From Geobacillus thermoleovorans (lineage in GTDB: Bacteria > Bacillota > Bacilli > Bacillales > Anoxybacillaceae), in assembly GCF_001610955.1 (NCBI RefSeq), contig NZ_CP014335.1, positions 1,591,001 through 1,655,000 on the forward strand: a stretch of 64,000 nucleotides of DNA, given 5' to 3'. Below are positions 26,963 through 36,257 of the stretch, one piece after another; within the stretch, counting starts at the first letter, position 1, and the number at the start of each line of letters is the position of its first letter. Under the pieces are notes generated by a model. It was not told the origin of the DNA. It worked only from the letters and a program-made list of their open reading frames with translations, and ran no database searches. Made by a program: the position numbers and the translations under genes.

Positions 26963-28336
26963 GTGCGAAAACTGTCATGGAAACTCGGAATGCTGTTTTT
27001 TGCCTTTGTCTTGGCCATTGAAATGGTGCTGTTCGTTTCCCTCTACGCTACGCTCGTCCATGCGCGCATCGAGGAAGAATTCGCGCAGCTGTTGGCGCGG
27101 GGAAACAGCCACCGCAACGTCTTGGAGAAAAATAACGATCGAACGACGTTGGCGCATGTCGTGATGATGGAATCAGAGGCGGAAACCGATGTCGCCATCA
27201 CTGACGCCCGGCGCCGGATTGTATCGGCTTCTAGCGGCATTGTTCCGTTTGCCAAGCGCATCATTCCTTTAACGAACGGTCGCCATATTCCCCGCCGGGG
27301 AATGATGGTCGAAACCGACTGGAAGCGGGCATCGCATATCGCCGCCGTCAGCCCGATTCAAATCAGGGGTGAAACAAGAGGATATGTGTATATGTTTCAA
27401 GACACCCGCTCGATCCGGACGATGGTGTATAAACTGAAGCATCATTTTATCGTCGTTGGCGTGCTGTCGGTGGCGATCACCGTGTTGACCATCGCCTTTT
27501 TCTCCCGCGCCATCACGATGCCGCTCCTTCGCATGAAACAGGCGACCGAGGCGCTCAGCCGGGGGGATTTTTCCGTCCGCCTCGAGATGAAAGGCAACGA
27601 CGAGCTGGCGCAACTCGGGAGAGCGATTCAAACGCTGGCCAACGATTTGGCGTATTTGAAACAAGAGCGGAGCGAATTTTTAGCGAGCATCTCTCATGAA
27701 TTGCGCACGCCGCTGACGTATGTGAAAGGATACGCCGACATTGCTAGGCGTCCGCATCTGTCTGAGGAGCAGCGGGCGAACTATATGGCGATCATTTACG
27801 AAGAAGCGGAAAAGATTGAAAAGATGGTCAAAGATTTGTTTGAATTAGCCAAACTGGAGCAACACTCGTTCCAGATTGAAAAGCAGCCGACGAATCTTTG
27901 TTCGTTTTTGACAAAATTGTGTGAAAAACTGCGCCCCGCGTTTCAGGAAAAATCGCTGTCGCTTGTGTGCCAGTGCCCCGGTTCGGTCATGGCCGCGATC
28001 GATCGACAGCGGTTCGAGCAAGTGATGATCAACGTGCTTGACAATGCACGAAAGTACGCGTTTTCCGGCACGACGGTGGCCGTCGCCGTTCACCTTCAAA
28101 AGCAAGGAATCGTCATTGCCGTGTCCGATGAAGGAACCGGCATTCCGCCGGAAGATGTGCCCCGGATTTTCGAGCGGTTTTACCGGGTTGACAAATCGAG
28201 GTCGCGGACAAGCGGCGGGACCGGACTCGGTTTGGCGATTGCCAAAGAAATCGTCGAGGCGCACGGGGGAACGATCGCCGCTAGAAGCGAACAAGGAAAA
28301 GGAACGACCATCCTCATTACGCTGCCGGAGGGATAA
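26963..28336 (+). CDS. Sensor histidine kinase
   Basis: A 457-residue membrane kinase. One hydrophobic helix lies near residues 8-30, a sensor region of about 120 residues outside the membrane, and a second helix near 157-178. A HAMP linker follows, then the phospho-acceptor SISHELRTPLTYVKGYA, the N box VLDNARKYA, and G boxes SDEGTGIPPEDV and GGTGLGLAIAKEI. It starts at a GTG behind AGGAGAGG. The partner response regulator begins 3 bp after its stop, in the less common kinase-first order. The stimulus is unknown; the extracellular domain is not recognised. Confidence 0.92.
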   Translation: MRKLSWKLGMLFFAFVLAIEMVLFVSLYATLVHARIEEEFAQLLARGNSHRNVLEKNNDRTTLAHVVMMESEAETDVAITDARRRIVSASSGIVPFAKRIIPLTNGRHIPRRGMMVETDWKRASHIAAVSPIQIRGETRGYVYMFQDTRSIRTMVYKLKHHFIVVGVLSVAITVLTIAFFSRAITMPLLRMKQATEALSRGDFSVRLEMKGNDELAQLGRAIQTLANDLAYLKQERSEFLASISHELRTPLTYVKGYADIARRPHLSEEQRANYMAIIYEEAEKIEKMVKDLFELAKLEQHSFQIEKQPTNLCSFLTKLCEKLRPAFQEKSLSLVCQCPGSVMAAIDRQRFEQVMINVLDNARKYAFSGTTVAVAVHLQKQGIVIAVSDEGTGIPPEDVPRIFERFYRVDKSRSRTSGGTGLGLAIAKEIVEAHGGTIAARSEQGKGTTILITLPEG

Positions 28337-28338
28337 CG

Positions 28339-29019
28339 ATGTATACCTTGCTGTTGGTTGATGATGAAGAGCGGATGCTTGATTTATTGGAATTGTATTT
28401 AGCGCCGAACGGCTACCGCTGCGTGAAACGGCGTTCGGGGGCGGAAGCCATTGACTATTTGCGGCGCCATCATGCCGATTTGGTGCTGCTTGATGTCATG
28501 ATGCCAGAACTCGACGGATGGGAAACGTGCCGCCGCATCCGATCGTTTTCGAATGTGCCGATCATGATGGTCACCGCTCGCGATGAGACGGCGGATATTG
28601 TCCAAGGATTGAAAATCGGAGCGGACGATTATGTGACGAAACCGTTTGACGAGGCGGAACTGCTTGCTCGCATTGAAGCGGTGCTGCGCCGTACAGCCGG
28701 CGGTCGTTCCGCCATTCGCGCGGCCGGGCTTGTATGGGACGAAGAGGAACATACGGTCCGCTACGAAGATAAGCCGATTGCGTTGACGCCGAAAGAATTT
28801 GCCATTTTGGGACTGCTGTTAAAGCACCCGAATCAGGTGTTCAGCCGAGGGCAAATCATCGCATCGCTATGGGGCTATCTCGCTGATACGGAAGAGAGGA
28901 CCGTTGACTCCCACATGAAAAACATCCGCGAAAAATTGCGTAAAGCGGGGTTCCCAGCGGACGAATATTTGCAGACGGTCTGGGGCGTCGGCTACAAATG
29001 GGAAGGGCGCAAGTCATAA
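28339..29019 (+). CDS. OmpR-family response regulator
   Basis: A 226-residue regulator with a receiver domain (acidic DDEE near 8-11, phospho-acceptor Asp in VLLDVMMPELDGW, Lys in YVTKPFD) and a winged-helix DNA-binding domain (ALTPKEFAILGLLLKHPNQ, then the recognition helix around ERTVDSHMKNIREKL). It is phosphorylated by the adjacent kinase. Coupled to the kinase gene by a 2-bp gap. Confidence 0.94.
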   Translation: MYTLLLVDDEERMLDLLELYLAPNGYRCVKRRSGAEAIDYLRRHHADLVLLDVMMPELDGWETCRRIRSFSNVPIMMVTARDETADIVQGLKIGADDYVTKPFDEAELLARIEAVLRRTAGGRSAIRAAGLVWDEEEHTVRYEDKPIALTPKEFAILGLLLKHPNQVFSRGQIIASLWGYLADTEERTVDSHMKNIREKLRKAGFPADEYLQTVWGVGYKWEGRKS

Positions 29020-29050
29020 CCATTTTCGGAAAGAGAGGCGTTTGGGCCAA

Positions 29051-29608
29051 ATGGAAGAACGGATGATTGAGTTCCTTCAAGCATACGGCGGAGCGGCGTA
29101 CTTCTTGAGTCTAGCCTGTAATGTGGCGATCAGCGTGCTCGGGGTCGTACCAAGCACCTTTTTGACTGCCGCCAATTTGACCGTTTTCGGATTTTGGCCC
29201 GGCTTTTGGGTGTCGTTTGCCGGCGAGGCGCTCGGAGCGGTCGTCTCGTTTGTCTTGTATCGAAAAGGACTTCGCCGATGGAGCCAAACCACATGGCTTT
29301 CCCATCCCAAGGTGAAACCGTTGCTTCATGCCAGTGGCAAGGAGGCGTTTGGGCTCATTTTCGCGCTTCGACTGTTGCCGTTTGTGCCATCAGGGGTGGT
29401 AACGTTTGTCGCCGCCATCGGCCGCACGTCCTTCCCCGTCTTTGCGGCCGCCAGTTCGCTCGGCAAGCTCCCAGCTTTATGGATGGAAGCGTATGCTGTC
29501 GATCAGGTGATCCGCGTCACGTGGCAAGGAAAACTCATTCTTGCTGTTTTATCCGGAGCCATGTTTTTGTTTATTTGGCGGAAGATAAGGAAAAAGATTC
29601 CTGAATGA
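29051..29608 (+). CDS. DedA/VTT-type (TVP38/TMEM64) membrane protein
   Basis: A 185-residue membrane protein with about five hydrophobic segments and the family pattern FGFWPGFWVSFAGEALGAVVS followed by a basic loop and RLLPFVPSGVVTFVAA. VTT proteins are thought to move or scramble lipids (for example undecaprenyl phosphate or phospholipids). The start is uncertain: TTG at 29042, ATG at 29051 or ATG at 29066 are all possible around a GAGAGG. The gene follows the two-component system by 31 bp and may be in its operon, and so in its regulon. Confidence 0.8.
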   Translation: MEERMIEFLQAYGGAAYFLSLACNVAISVLGVVPSTFLTAANLTVFGFWPGFWVSFAGEALGAVVSFVLYRKGLRRWSQTTWLSHPKVKPLLHASGKEAFGLIFALRLLPFVPSGVVTFVAAIGRTSFPVFAAASSLGKLPALWMEAYAVDQVIRVTWQGKLILAVLSGAMFLFIWRKIRKKIPE

Positions 29609-29898
29609 AACAGAGAAGCGGAAACAGCAGGCTCCCGCTCCCTCTTCCGTTTAAGGCGGTGGAAGAGACTTTGTATACTTAAAAACAGGGGAAATCCGCT
29701 GCGGCCATCTGCCGTCTTCCTGCGTTCAGGGCTCATCGGTTCCTCTTGCACCACAGCCTGCAGCTCCACAGACCGGCAAACCTCGCCTTTCCATCACATG
29801 TTTACATGCACGGTCGCCACTTTTTGCACGATCAAGGCCATCTCCATAAAATCTGCACAAATGCCGGGTATGCTAACAAGGCAAGGAGGGTGAAAACG
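29609..29898. other. 290-bp intergenic region
   Basis: No gene recognised. Short - and + strand frames lack ribosome sites. It must contain the promoter of the lipoprotein gene at 29899. Confidence 0.5.
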
Positions 29899-30465
29899 AT
29901 GAAAAAATTAAAAATGTTGCTAGGCACAACTTCGGTCATGGCAGCGCTCTTGCTATCCGCCTGCACCGGTGCAGACGACAACAAAGCGCCAAAGGAAAAT
30001 ACGGCTTCTCACACCGGTCATGAGGGAATGAACCACTCGGGTTCAGGAGAGGTGCCGGCTGGATTGAAGGAAGCGAAACAACCAAAGTATCCGATTGGAA
30101 GCCAAGTCATCATCCATGCGGATCATATGCCGGGAATGGATGGAGCCAAGGCGACTGTCACCGGTGCCTTTGACACGATCGTCTATACGGTCACATACAC
30201 TCCAACCACGGGCGGGAAACCAGTGAAAAACCATAAATGGGTCATCCATGAAGAAATCGAAAACGCCGGTGACAAACCGTTCCAGCCGGGGGACGAAGTC
30301 GTCTTGAATGCCGACCATATGGAAGGGATGAAAGGCGCGAAAGCCATCATCGACTCTGCCCAACAAACGACGGTGTATATGGTCGATTACATCGATACAG
30401 AGACCGGCGAACAAGTGACCAACCATAAATGGGTGACCGAAGATGAACTTTCGCCGGCGAAATAA
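29899..30465 (+). CDS. YdhK-like lipoprotein with two DUF1541 repeats
   Basis: A 188-residue secreted lipoprotein. The signal MKKLKMLLGTTSVMAALLL ends with the lipobox LSAC (Cys22), then a His/Met-containing linker (HTGHEGMNHSGSGE). Two tandem DUF1541 domains follow, each with ADHMxGMxGAKAxxxxA, YxVxYxxT and NHKWVxxxE (about 63-118 and 128-185). The repeated Asp-His-Met-Gly-Met motif suggests metal binding, perhaps copper, which is inference. AAGGAGGGTG precedes the ATG. The frame is open for another 51 codons upstream, but those do not encode a signal sequence. Confidence 0.87.
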   Translation: MKKLKMLLGTTSVMAALLLSACTGADDNKAPKENTASHTGHEGMNHSGSGEVPAGLKEAKQPKYPIGSQVIIHADHMPGMDGAKATVTGAFDTIVYTVTYTPTTGGKPVKNHKWVIHEEIENAGDKPFQPGDEVVLNADHMEGMKGAKAIIDSAQQTTVYMVDYIDTETGEQVTNHKWVTEDELSPAK

Positions 30466-30674
30466 GGAATGGACCATCCACGCAGCGAGGGAGTTCCGAA
30501 GCGGCGAGACGCCCCTTTTGTCCATTGCACGACAGGGAGGGCCTTAGGGGCATCCCTGTTGTTTTTAAGGTCATCAGGTAGAATGAAATCAAAAGTCTGT
30601 TGGATGACAGAAAGAATGAGCGAGAAAATCCGCCTTTTCCGGCGGAAGGGAACATGAACAGGGAGAAGGAAACG

Positions 30675-30884
30675 ATGAAAGGGTTTTGGCTGGGGGCATT
30701 GTTGTTTTGCCTCGGTTGGTTCGTATACGGGGCTGCGATCCGTTTGTATCGTTTATGGGCCGAGCGGCGAGTGGATGAGCAGGCGCCGATCTTAGCGTTC
30801 GGCATGGCGGTTATCGGCTGGCGGGCATGGGAGGAATGGCGGGGGATCAGCCGGGGACGACAAGAGAACAGGCGCCGGCCATAA
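30675..30884 (+). CDS. Small membrane protein (69 aa)
   Basis: One or two hydrophobic helices (GFWLGALLFCLGWFVYGAA, ILAFGMAVIGWRAWEEW) and a basic Arg-rich tail. AGAAGGA before the ATG at 30675 supports it; an ATG at 30654 would add seven residues. No family is recognised. It is convergent with the permease gene at 30919. Confidence 0.6.
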   Translation: MKGFWLGALLFCLGWFVYGAAIRLYRLWAERRVDEQAPILAFGMAVIGWRAWEEWRGISRGRQENRRRP

Positions 30885-30918
30885 CGGCACGAGCGGCCTG
30901 TTTTTTGTGCACTCTTGT

Positions 30919-32292
30919 TCATGCAGATTGTTCGTCGATGTTCTGTTCCGGCAGCCGGCGCTGTTTTTCTTTGACCGCCCCATACATCGCCAGAACCGCC
31001 AAGATCACTAGGCAAAGAACCGACCCGATTCGATGATCATGCTGGAATAAAAAGCTCACCCAAATCGCGCCGAGCGACACGACGGCGATGAGCGTCGTGT
31101 ACGGAAATCCTTTGACGCGGAAAAACGGATTCGTGTCGTAATGCGGCCGCAGTTTGAGTTGGGCCGCGCCGATCATCATCCAGACGATCAGCACCGTAAA
31201 CCCAGGGATTGTCATCAGCTCGCCGATGATCCGCCCCGGCGCCAAGTACGCGCCAACGACCCCTAGAGCGATGCAGACGGCGACCATTCCCATCCCGTAA
31301 AGCGGAACCCCGTGTCGCGTCGTCCGCAACAAGCGGCGGCTCGCTTCTCCTTGCTCAGCCATGGAAAAGAGCAAGCGAGACGTGGCGTACACCCCGGTGT
31401 TGGCTGCCGATAAGACGGCCACAAGCAAAACAGCGTTCATCACATGGGCGGCGCCCGGAATGCCAGTGGCCTCGAGCACTTGGACGAATGGGCTGTTTTC
31501 CGCCGATACGGCGCTCCAGGGCATGATGCCGCAAATGATGGCGATCGGCAACACATAAAAGCCGATGACCCGCCATATCGTCGTTTGGATCACCCGCGGC
31601 AGCACCCGGTCGGCGTCTTTCATCTCCGTCACCGCTACACCGATCAGCTCCGCCCCGCCGTATGAAAACATGACGACAAGCAGGGCGCTGATCATGCCGC
31701 CGATCCCATGCGGAAACCAGGCGTCGTACGTCGCATAACGGCTCCATGGGTTTCCGTCCGCTCCTTCGATCACTCCCAACCACATGCCGACCCCAAGCAA
31801 GATGAACAGCCCCAGCGCCGCCACTTTCAACCCAGCGAGCCAAAATTCTGTTTCCCCATAGTAGCGAACAGGAAACAAGTTCAGCACGATGATAAACAGC
31901 GCGCAGCTAAGAGCGAGCAGCCAAAGCGGCACCGCCGGCATCCAATAGCGCAAAAAACTGCCTGCCGCCAGCAGCTCGACGACCGTGACCAACGTCCAGT
32001 TCGCCCAATACAGCCACCCGACGAGAAACGACCAGCGAAATCCAAACGCCCGGCGGATCAAATGCTGAACGTTTTCACCCGGATAGGCGATGGCCATCTC
32101 CGCTAAGGCGGCCATAATGAGAAACAACAGCGCGCCGCCGAGGAGATACGTAAGAATAACGCTCGGTCCGGCCATGTGAATCGTATCAGAGCTCCCTTTG
32201 AAAATGCCGGTGCCGATCATGCCGCCGAGCGCCATCAACTGCACATGGCGAGGCAGCAGCCCTTTTTGCAATGAGGGGCGGGAATGTTCCAT
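30919..32292 (-). CDS. Amino acid permease (APC superfamily, AAT/LysP-like)
   Basis: A 457-residue transporter with about twelve helices. The N-terminal ALGGMIGTGIFKGSS motif (about 22-36) and the later FSYGGAELIGVAVTEMKD (near 225-242) are typical of the bacterial amino acid transporter (AAT) branch, proton symporters for amino acids such as Lys, Phe or gamma-aminobutyrate. AAAGGTTG precedes the ATG. It stands alone, so the substrate is not indicated. Confidence 0.9.
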   Translation of the reverse strand: MEHSRPSLQKGLLPRHVQLMALGGMIGTGIFKGSSDTIHMAGPSVILTYLLGGALLFLIMAALAEMAIAYPGENVQHLIRRAFGFRWSFLVGWLYWANWTLVTVVELLAAGSFLRYWMPAVPLWLLALSCALFIIVLNLFPVRYYGETEFWLAGLKVAALGLFILLGVGMWLGVIEGADGNPWSRYATYDAWFPHGIGGMISALLVVMFSYGGAELIGVAVTEMKDADRVLPRVIQTTIWRVIGFYVLPIAIICGIMPWSAVSAENSPFVQVLEATGIPGAAHVMNAVLLVAVLSAANTGVYATSRLLFSMAEQGEASRRLLRTTRHGVPLYGMGMVAVCIALGVVGAYLAPGRIIGELMTIPGFTVLIVWMMIGAAQLKLRPHYDTNPFFRVKGFPYTTLIAVVSLGAIWVSFLFQHDHRIGSVLCLVILAVLAMYGAVKEKQRRLPEQNIDEQSA

Positions 32293-32497
32293 ACAGCAAC
32301 AACCTTTCTCACACGAAGTTCATTTCATGATGTGCTTTTTTGCTTTTACGCTTTTATGCAATTAAGCAAAAAAGATAGTTTTAGAATATAATTGTTTTGT
32401 TTTTCTGTCAATGTTTCGCAAAAAACATGTCGTTAATGTGGAAATGTTTTGTTATACTGGAAACAGATTTTGAACTCGCCAAAAGGAGATTGGTAGG

Positions 32498-32980
32498 ATG
32501 CTTCGCAACAGCGGTAAACCGATTTCGGAAAAAGCCATCACCGTGTGGCGTTGGACCGGAGCGTTGGGGACATTGGTTTCTGGCGCCGTCATTGGCGGAA
32601 TGGCGTGGGTGCTGGCGCGCTTTCATGTCCCGAAATGGTGTTTGGGGATGTTAGCCGGCATCTGGTTGATTGAAGTGGTTCTATGGGTGGGATGGGTGCC
32701 TGTGCTTCGCCAGCGCCGTTGGCGTTACGCTATTCGCGAAGAAGAAATCGACATTCAGCGCGGGGTCTGGTCTACGAAGCGAACGCTCATTCCGATGACC
32801 CGCGTTCAGTATGTCGATGTGCGGCAAGGCCCGCTCCTTAAGCGGTATGGATTGGCTTCCATCGCGGTGTTCACGGCGGCGGCCGCTCATGAAATTCCCG
32901 CTCTTCCGATGGAAGAAGCAGAACGGCTTTGCTGCTTGATTGCGGAGTGGGCGAAGGTGGCGGATGACAATGACGCGTAA
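32498..32980 (+). CDS. bPH2-domain membrane protein (YdbS-like)
   Basis: A 160-residue protein with two adjacent N-terminal transmembrane helices and one bacterial PH (bPH2) domain: YAIREEEIDIQRGVWSTKR, then LIPMTRVQYVDVRQGPLLKRYGLASI. AAAGGAG lies nine bases before the ATG. It overlaps the next gene, a YdbT-like protein, and in B. subtilis ydbS and ydbT are likewise adjacent. They are implicated in cell envelope processes, but the molecular function is unclear. Confidence 0.87.
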   Translation: MLRNSGKPISEKAITVWRWTGALGTLVSGAVIGGMAWVLARFHVPKWCLGMLAGIWLIEVVLWVGWVPVLRQRRWRYAIREEEIDIQRGVWSTKRTLIPMTRVQYVDVRQGPLLKRYGLASIAVFTAAAAHEIPALPMEEAERLCCLIAEWAKVADDNDA

Positions 32981-34418
32981 AGCAAGACGCCGCCTCCATC
33001 CGATTGCCATTATGGCCGGGCTAGGAAAAGAATTAAAAAATATGGTCGTTCCTCTTCTAGTCATCATGGCAGCCGGCAGTCGCCATGGGTTTTCATGGAC
33101 CGATATTCTTGTGCCGTTGGCCGCCCTCATTTACACGCTGGTCATGGGCGTTCTTTCTTGGCTTCGTTTTACATATGAGTGGGATGACACTTGCTTGGTC
33201 GTTGAAGAAGGGGTGTTTGTTCGCAAAAAACGTTCCATTCCGTTGGAGCGCATTCATGGGATTTCGGTGACAGAGGGAATCTGGCAGCGGATGGCGGGGG
33301 TCGTCCAAGTGCATATTGAGACGGCGGGCGATGCCCTCGGTGAAGCAGAAGTGACGCTTCGGGCCATATCAAGGGAAGAAGCCCGCCGCCTGCAACGATG
33401 CGTGGAACAGGCGAAACACAAGGCGGAAAACGCTTCCCATCCGGAACCACTCGCGAACCGCCCACATCCTGTTCTGTTTACCTTATCGATGAAAGAAGTA
33501 TGGGTCGCTTCGTTGACAAGCGGTGGGGCGCTTGGCGTGGTCGCCGCTTTATGTGCGTTTTTGTCGCAATTTAGCGACTTCATTCCGTATGAGGCGCTTG
33601 TCCGTGATATTCAGTCGACATGGAACGGACATGGACGATGGTATATTGCTCTATTGATCTTGTCGATTCTCTTGGCCGCCTATGGAGTGGCCATCGTGCA
33701 AAATATGATCCGGTACGCTTCGTTTGTCGTGCGGAAACAAGAAGACACGATTGTGATTGCTCGCGGATGGTTGGAACGAAAAGCGGTGTCCGTCCCTGTT
33801 GACCGCGTCCAAGGCGTCGTTATTCATGAGAATTGGCTGCGCCGTTTTTTCGGATACGCCTCTGTATCCATTATTCATGCCGGCGGAGCGCTCGATGGCG
33901 GACCGTCAGGGGAAGTCGTTCTTTGCCCGCTGGTCAAAAAGCATCGCATCGTCCCCATTGTTCAGGCTTGTTTGCCCGAGTATCGCCTCGATGTGCCATT
34001 TTGTCCGCTTCCTCAGCGTGCAAAAAGTCGATATATGCTTCGCCCGCTTTATTGGTTGACGATTCCGGTTGGAGTTGCCGCGTATATGGAGCGTCCATGG
34101 GGAGCAGGGCTTTTGTTTGTGTTGCCGCTTGCTCTGTGGATCGGGGCGCGGCGCTATCAAGCGGCCGGCTGGGCGCTTTCCTCGAAGCAGCTGTCGCTCC
34201 GCAACGGCTGGTTTCGGCGAACGACCGCGCATTTGTTAAAGCGTCACGTCCAATCGTTGGAAATCGCAACGACATGGTGGCAAAGAAAAAAACAGTTGGC
34301 GACAATCTCGGCTTCCGTCATGCCGGTCGGCACCCGCTCCCGTGTCGTGGATGTGGATGAAGAAGATGCCGCTTCGATCTATCGCTGGCTGCAAGGGGAA
34401 AAGGGGGACCAAACATGA
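32970..34418 (+). CDS. bPH2-domain membrane protein (YdbT-like)
   Basis: A 482-residue protein with three bPH2 units separated by pairs of transmembrane helices, as in B. subtilis YdbT. PH cores are seen near FVRKKRSIPLERIHGISVTEG, in part, near residue 80; at VPVDRVQGVVIHENWLRRF near 270; and at TAHLLKRHVQSLEIATTWW near 415. The ATG at 32970 has GAAGGTGG nine bases upstream; an ATG at 32964 is possible. It overlaps the YdbS-like gene by 11 bp and the LysE-like remnant by 4 bp. Confidence 0.87.
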   Translation: MTRKARRRLHPIAIMAGLGKELKNMVVPLLVIMAAGSRHGFSWTDILVPLAALIYTLVMGVLSWLRFTYEWDDTCLVVEEGVFVRKKRSIPLERIHGISVTEGIWQRMAGVVQVHIETAGDALGEAEVTLRAISREEARRLQRCVEQAKHKAENASHPEPLANRPHPVLFTLSMKEVWVASLTSGGALGVVAALCAFLSQFSDFIPYEALVRDIQSTWNGHGRWYIALLILSILLAAYGVAIVQNMIRYASFVVRKQEDTIVIARGWLERKAVSVPVDRVQGVVIHENWLRRFFGYASVSIIHAGGALDGGPSGEVVLCPLVKKHRIVPIVQACLPEYRLDVPFCPLPQRAKSRYMLRPLYWLTIPVGVAAYMERPWGAGLLFVLPLALWIGARRYQAAGWALSSKQLSLRNGWFRRTTAHLLKRHVQSLEIATTWWQRKKQLATISASVMPVGTRSRVVDVDEEDAASIYRWLQGEKGDQT

Positions 34419-34777
34419 TGAAGGCCTTTCTTCACGGGCTTATCCTTGCGTTTGGACTCATTTTGCCATTGGGGATGCAAAACGTGTTCATTTTGACCCA
34501 AGGAGCGGTCCAGCGGCGTTGGCGGCATGCCTTGCCGGCGGTGCTGACGGCGTCGTTGTGTGATACGTTGTTGATTTTCCTCGCCGTTTTGGGCGTCTCG
34601 CTCGTTTGGCTTGGTTCCGCTTGGCTGAAAACAGCCGTGATGGGGGCTGGCATTCTTTTTTTGCTGTATATGGGCTGGAGTACATGGAAGAGCGAGCCTT
34701 CAACAGGCGAAAGCGAAGCGGCGGAACGGTTTCCGCCCCGCAAACAAATCGCTTTTGCCGCCTTGAAAGCGACCTGA
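34415..34777 (+). pseudogene. LysE/ArgO-family amino acid exporter, truncated
   Basis: The frame encodes 120 residues, of which the first about 105 match the N-terminal half of LysE-type exporters (GLILAFGLILPLGMQNVFIL, then three more helices). Family members are about 200 residues, and here the frame ends in AALKAT just where the conserved central Asn-Pro motif is expected. The C-terminal helices are missing, and DNA polymerase IV starts 65 bp later. A deletion is the simplest explanation. It remains translationally coupled to the ydbT-like gene. Confidence 0.8.
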
Positions 34778-34788
34778 GTTGTTCCCAA

Positions 34789-34810
34789 CGAACAAATGAT
34801 CTGCTAAAAT
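34789..34810 (+). promoter_or_regulatory. Possible LexA (SOS) box and -10 of the polymerase IV gene
   Basis: CGAACAAATGATCT (34789-34802) matches the Bacillus LexA pattern CGAAC-N4-GTTCG except at two bases. It is followed by TGCTAAAAT, an extended -10 (TAAAAT at 34805-34810), 33 bp before the ATG. Confidence 0.45.
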
Positions 34811-34842
34811 AGGAAACAACGAAAGAAAAGAAGGGAAGAAAG

Positions 34843-36072
34843 ATGCAAACGGAGCGCGAATCGCATGGGCGGATCATTTTTCATGTAGACGCCAATTCGT
34901 TTTTCGCTAGCTGTGAGATCGTCCGTGATCCATCGCTTCAGAAAAAACCGGTCGTTGTGGCAGGAGACCCGAAAGAGCGGAAAGGAATTGTGCTGGCGGC
35001 CAGCTATGTAGCGAAACAACAGTTTGGCATCTATACGACGATGCCGCTTTGGGAAGCGAAAAAACGCTGTCCATCGCTCGTCGTGCGGCCGCCGGATTTC
35101 GCGTTATACCGCGAAGTAAGCCGTCGCTTGTTTCAATGCTTACAGCGTTTCTCGCCCGTATTGGAGCGCGCCTCCATTGATGAAGGCTATTTGGACATGA
35201 CCGGGCGGACGCCAACGGTTCACCCGCTCGCTTTGGCGCACCATATCCAACAAGAACTGCTTGAGCGGTTGTCGATTCCGGTGAGTATTGGCATCGCCCC
35301 GAATAAGTTTTTGGCGAAAATGGCAAGCGACATGAAAAAGCCGCTTGGCATCACCGTGCTGCGCAAGCGCGATATCCCGTCTGTGTTATGGCCGCTTCCG
35401 GTCGAACAGATGCATGGCGTCGGCGACAAAACAGCGAAGAAGCTTCATGCGCTTGGCCTCCATACGATCGGCGATCTTGCCAAAGCTGACCGCGAGCGTC
35501 TTCGTCAGACGTTTGGCATCTATGGTTTGCGCCTTCAAGAGAAAGCGAACGGCATCGACCCGCGTCCGGTTGATCCAGTGGCGGCGGAAAAGAGAAAATC
35601 GATCGGACACTCAACAACGTTGCCGTACGATATGGATGAGGAACAGAACTTGCTCGTTGTCTTGCGCCAGTTGGCTGAGTCTGTCAGTGCAAGGATGAAC
35701 GAAAAGCGGGTTGTCTCGCGGACCGTTCAACTGACCATTCGCTACTACGATTTTCAAACCATCACTCGTAGCCAAACCGGAATGGATCCGTTATGGGATG
35801 CGGAAGACATCTTTTCCTATGCTGTACGGTTGTTCCAAAAGCATTGGGACGGTCGTCCAGTGCGGCTTCTTGGCGTCGCCGCGCTCCATGTGTTTGACCG
35901 GACCGGGGCCGTGAAGCAGCTCGATTTGTTTCATTATGAAAAGGAGGTGAAAATGGAACCGCTTTGGAAAACGGTTGAACAGCTGCAGGCGAAGTTTGGC
36001 GCCCGTGCCTTGCAGATAGGTGTTGAGCCGCTTTCATCCGACAGGCAAACGAAAGAGGGGGAAGAACGTTGA
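34843..36072 (+). CDS. dinB: DNA polymerase IV (Y family)
   Basis: A 409-residue translesion polymerase. It has the Y-family start FHVDANSFFASCE near 12-24 with the catalytic Asp, the second acidic motif SIDEGYLDM near 107-115, the (HhH)2 region GVGDKTAKKLHALGLHTIGD near 192-211 and a little-finger domain. QLDLF near residue 364 is a consensus beta-clamp-binding motif. AAGGGAAGAAAG precedes the ATG. In B. subtilis the related YqjW/DinB2 polymerases are partly SOS-inducible; a LexA-like box is seen upstream. It overlaps the next small membrane gene by 4 bp. Confidence 0.93.
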   Translation: MQTERESHGRIIFHVDANSFFASCEIVRDPSLQKKPVVVAGDPKERKGIVLAASYVAKQQFGIYTTMPLWEAKKRCPSLVVRPPDFALYREVSRRLFQCLQRFSPVLERASIDEGYLDMTGRTPTVHPLALAHHIQQELLERLSIPVSIGIAPNKFLAKMASDMKKPLGITVLRKRDIPSVLWPLPVEQMHGVGDKTAKKLHALGLHTIGDLAKADRERLRQTFGIYGLRLQEKANGIDPRPVDPVAAEKRKSIGHSTTLPYDMDEEQNLLVVLRQLAESVSARMNEKRVVSRTVQLTIRYYDFQTITRSQTGMDPLWDAEDIFSYAVRLFQKHWDGRPVRLLGVAALHVFDRTGAVKQLDLFHYEKEVKMEPLWKTVEQLQAKFGARALQIGVEPLSSDRQTKEGEER

Positions 36073-36257
36073 CGATCTCAATGATTGCCGCGGCTGTCGT
36101 GATGCTTGCAGGCCTCATCGGCACGCTCGCGCTGTCGGGGCGGGGGGACGAACAGTACACATCAGCAACCAAAGGCAATCTCACCCGCCTAGTGTTGATT
36201 TATGCCGGGTTGGCCCTTGTGCTAGCGGCGGGAATCGGGGTATATCTAGTGTTATAA
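36069..36257 (+). CDS. Small membrane protein downstream of dinB (62 aa)
   Basis: Two predicted helices (MIAAAVVMLAGLIGTLALSG, then LVLIYAGLALVLAAGIGVYL) joined by a polar loop with GDEQYTSATKGN. It starts at a TTG that overlaps the dinB stop (TTGA), with AGAGGGGGAAG before it. I do not recognise a family; the coupling to dinB looks conserved enough to call it real. Confidence 0.65.
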   Translation: MTISMIAAAVVMLAGLIGTLALSGRGDEQYTSATKGNLTRLVLIYAGLALVLAAGIGVYLVL

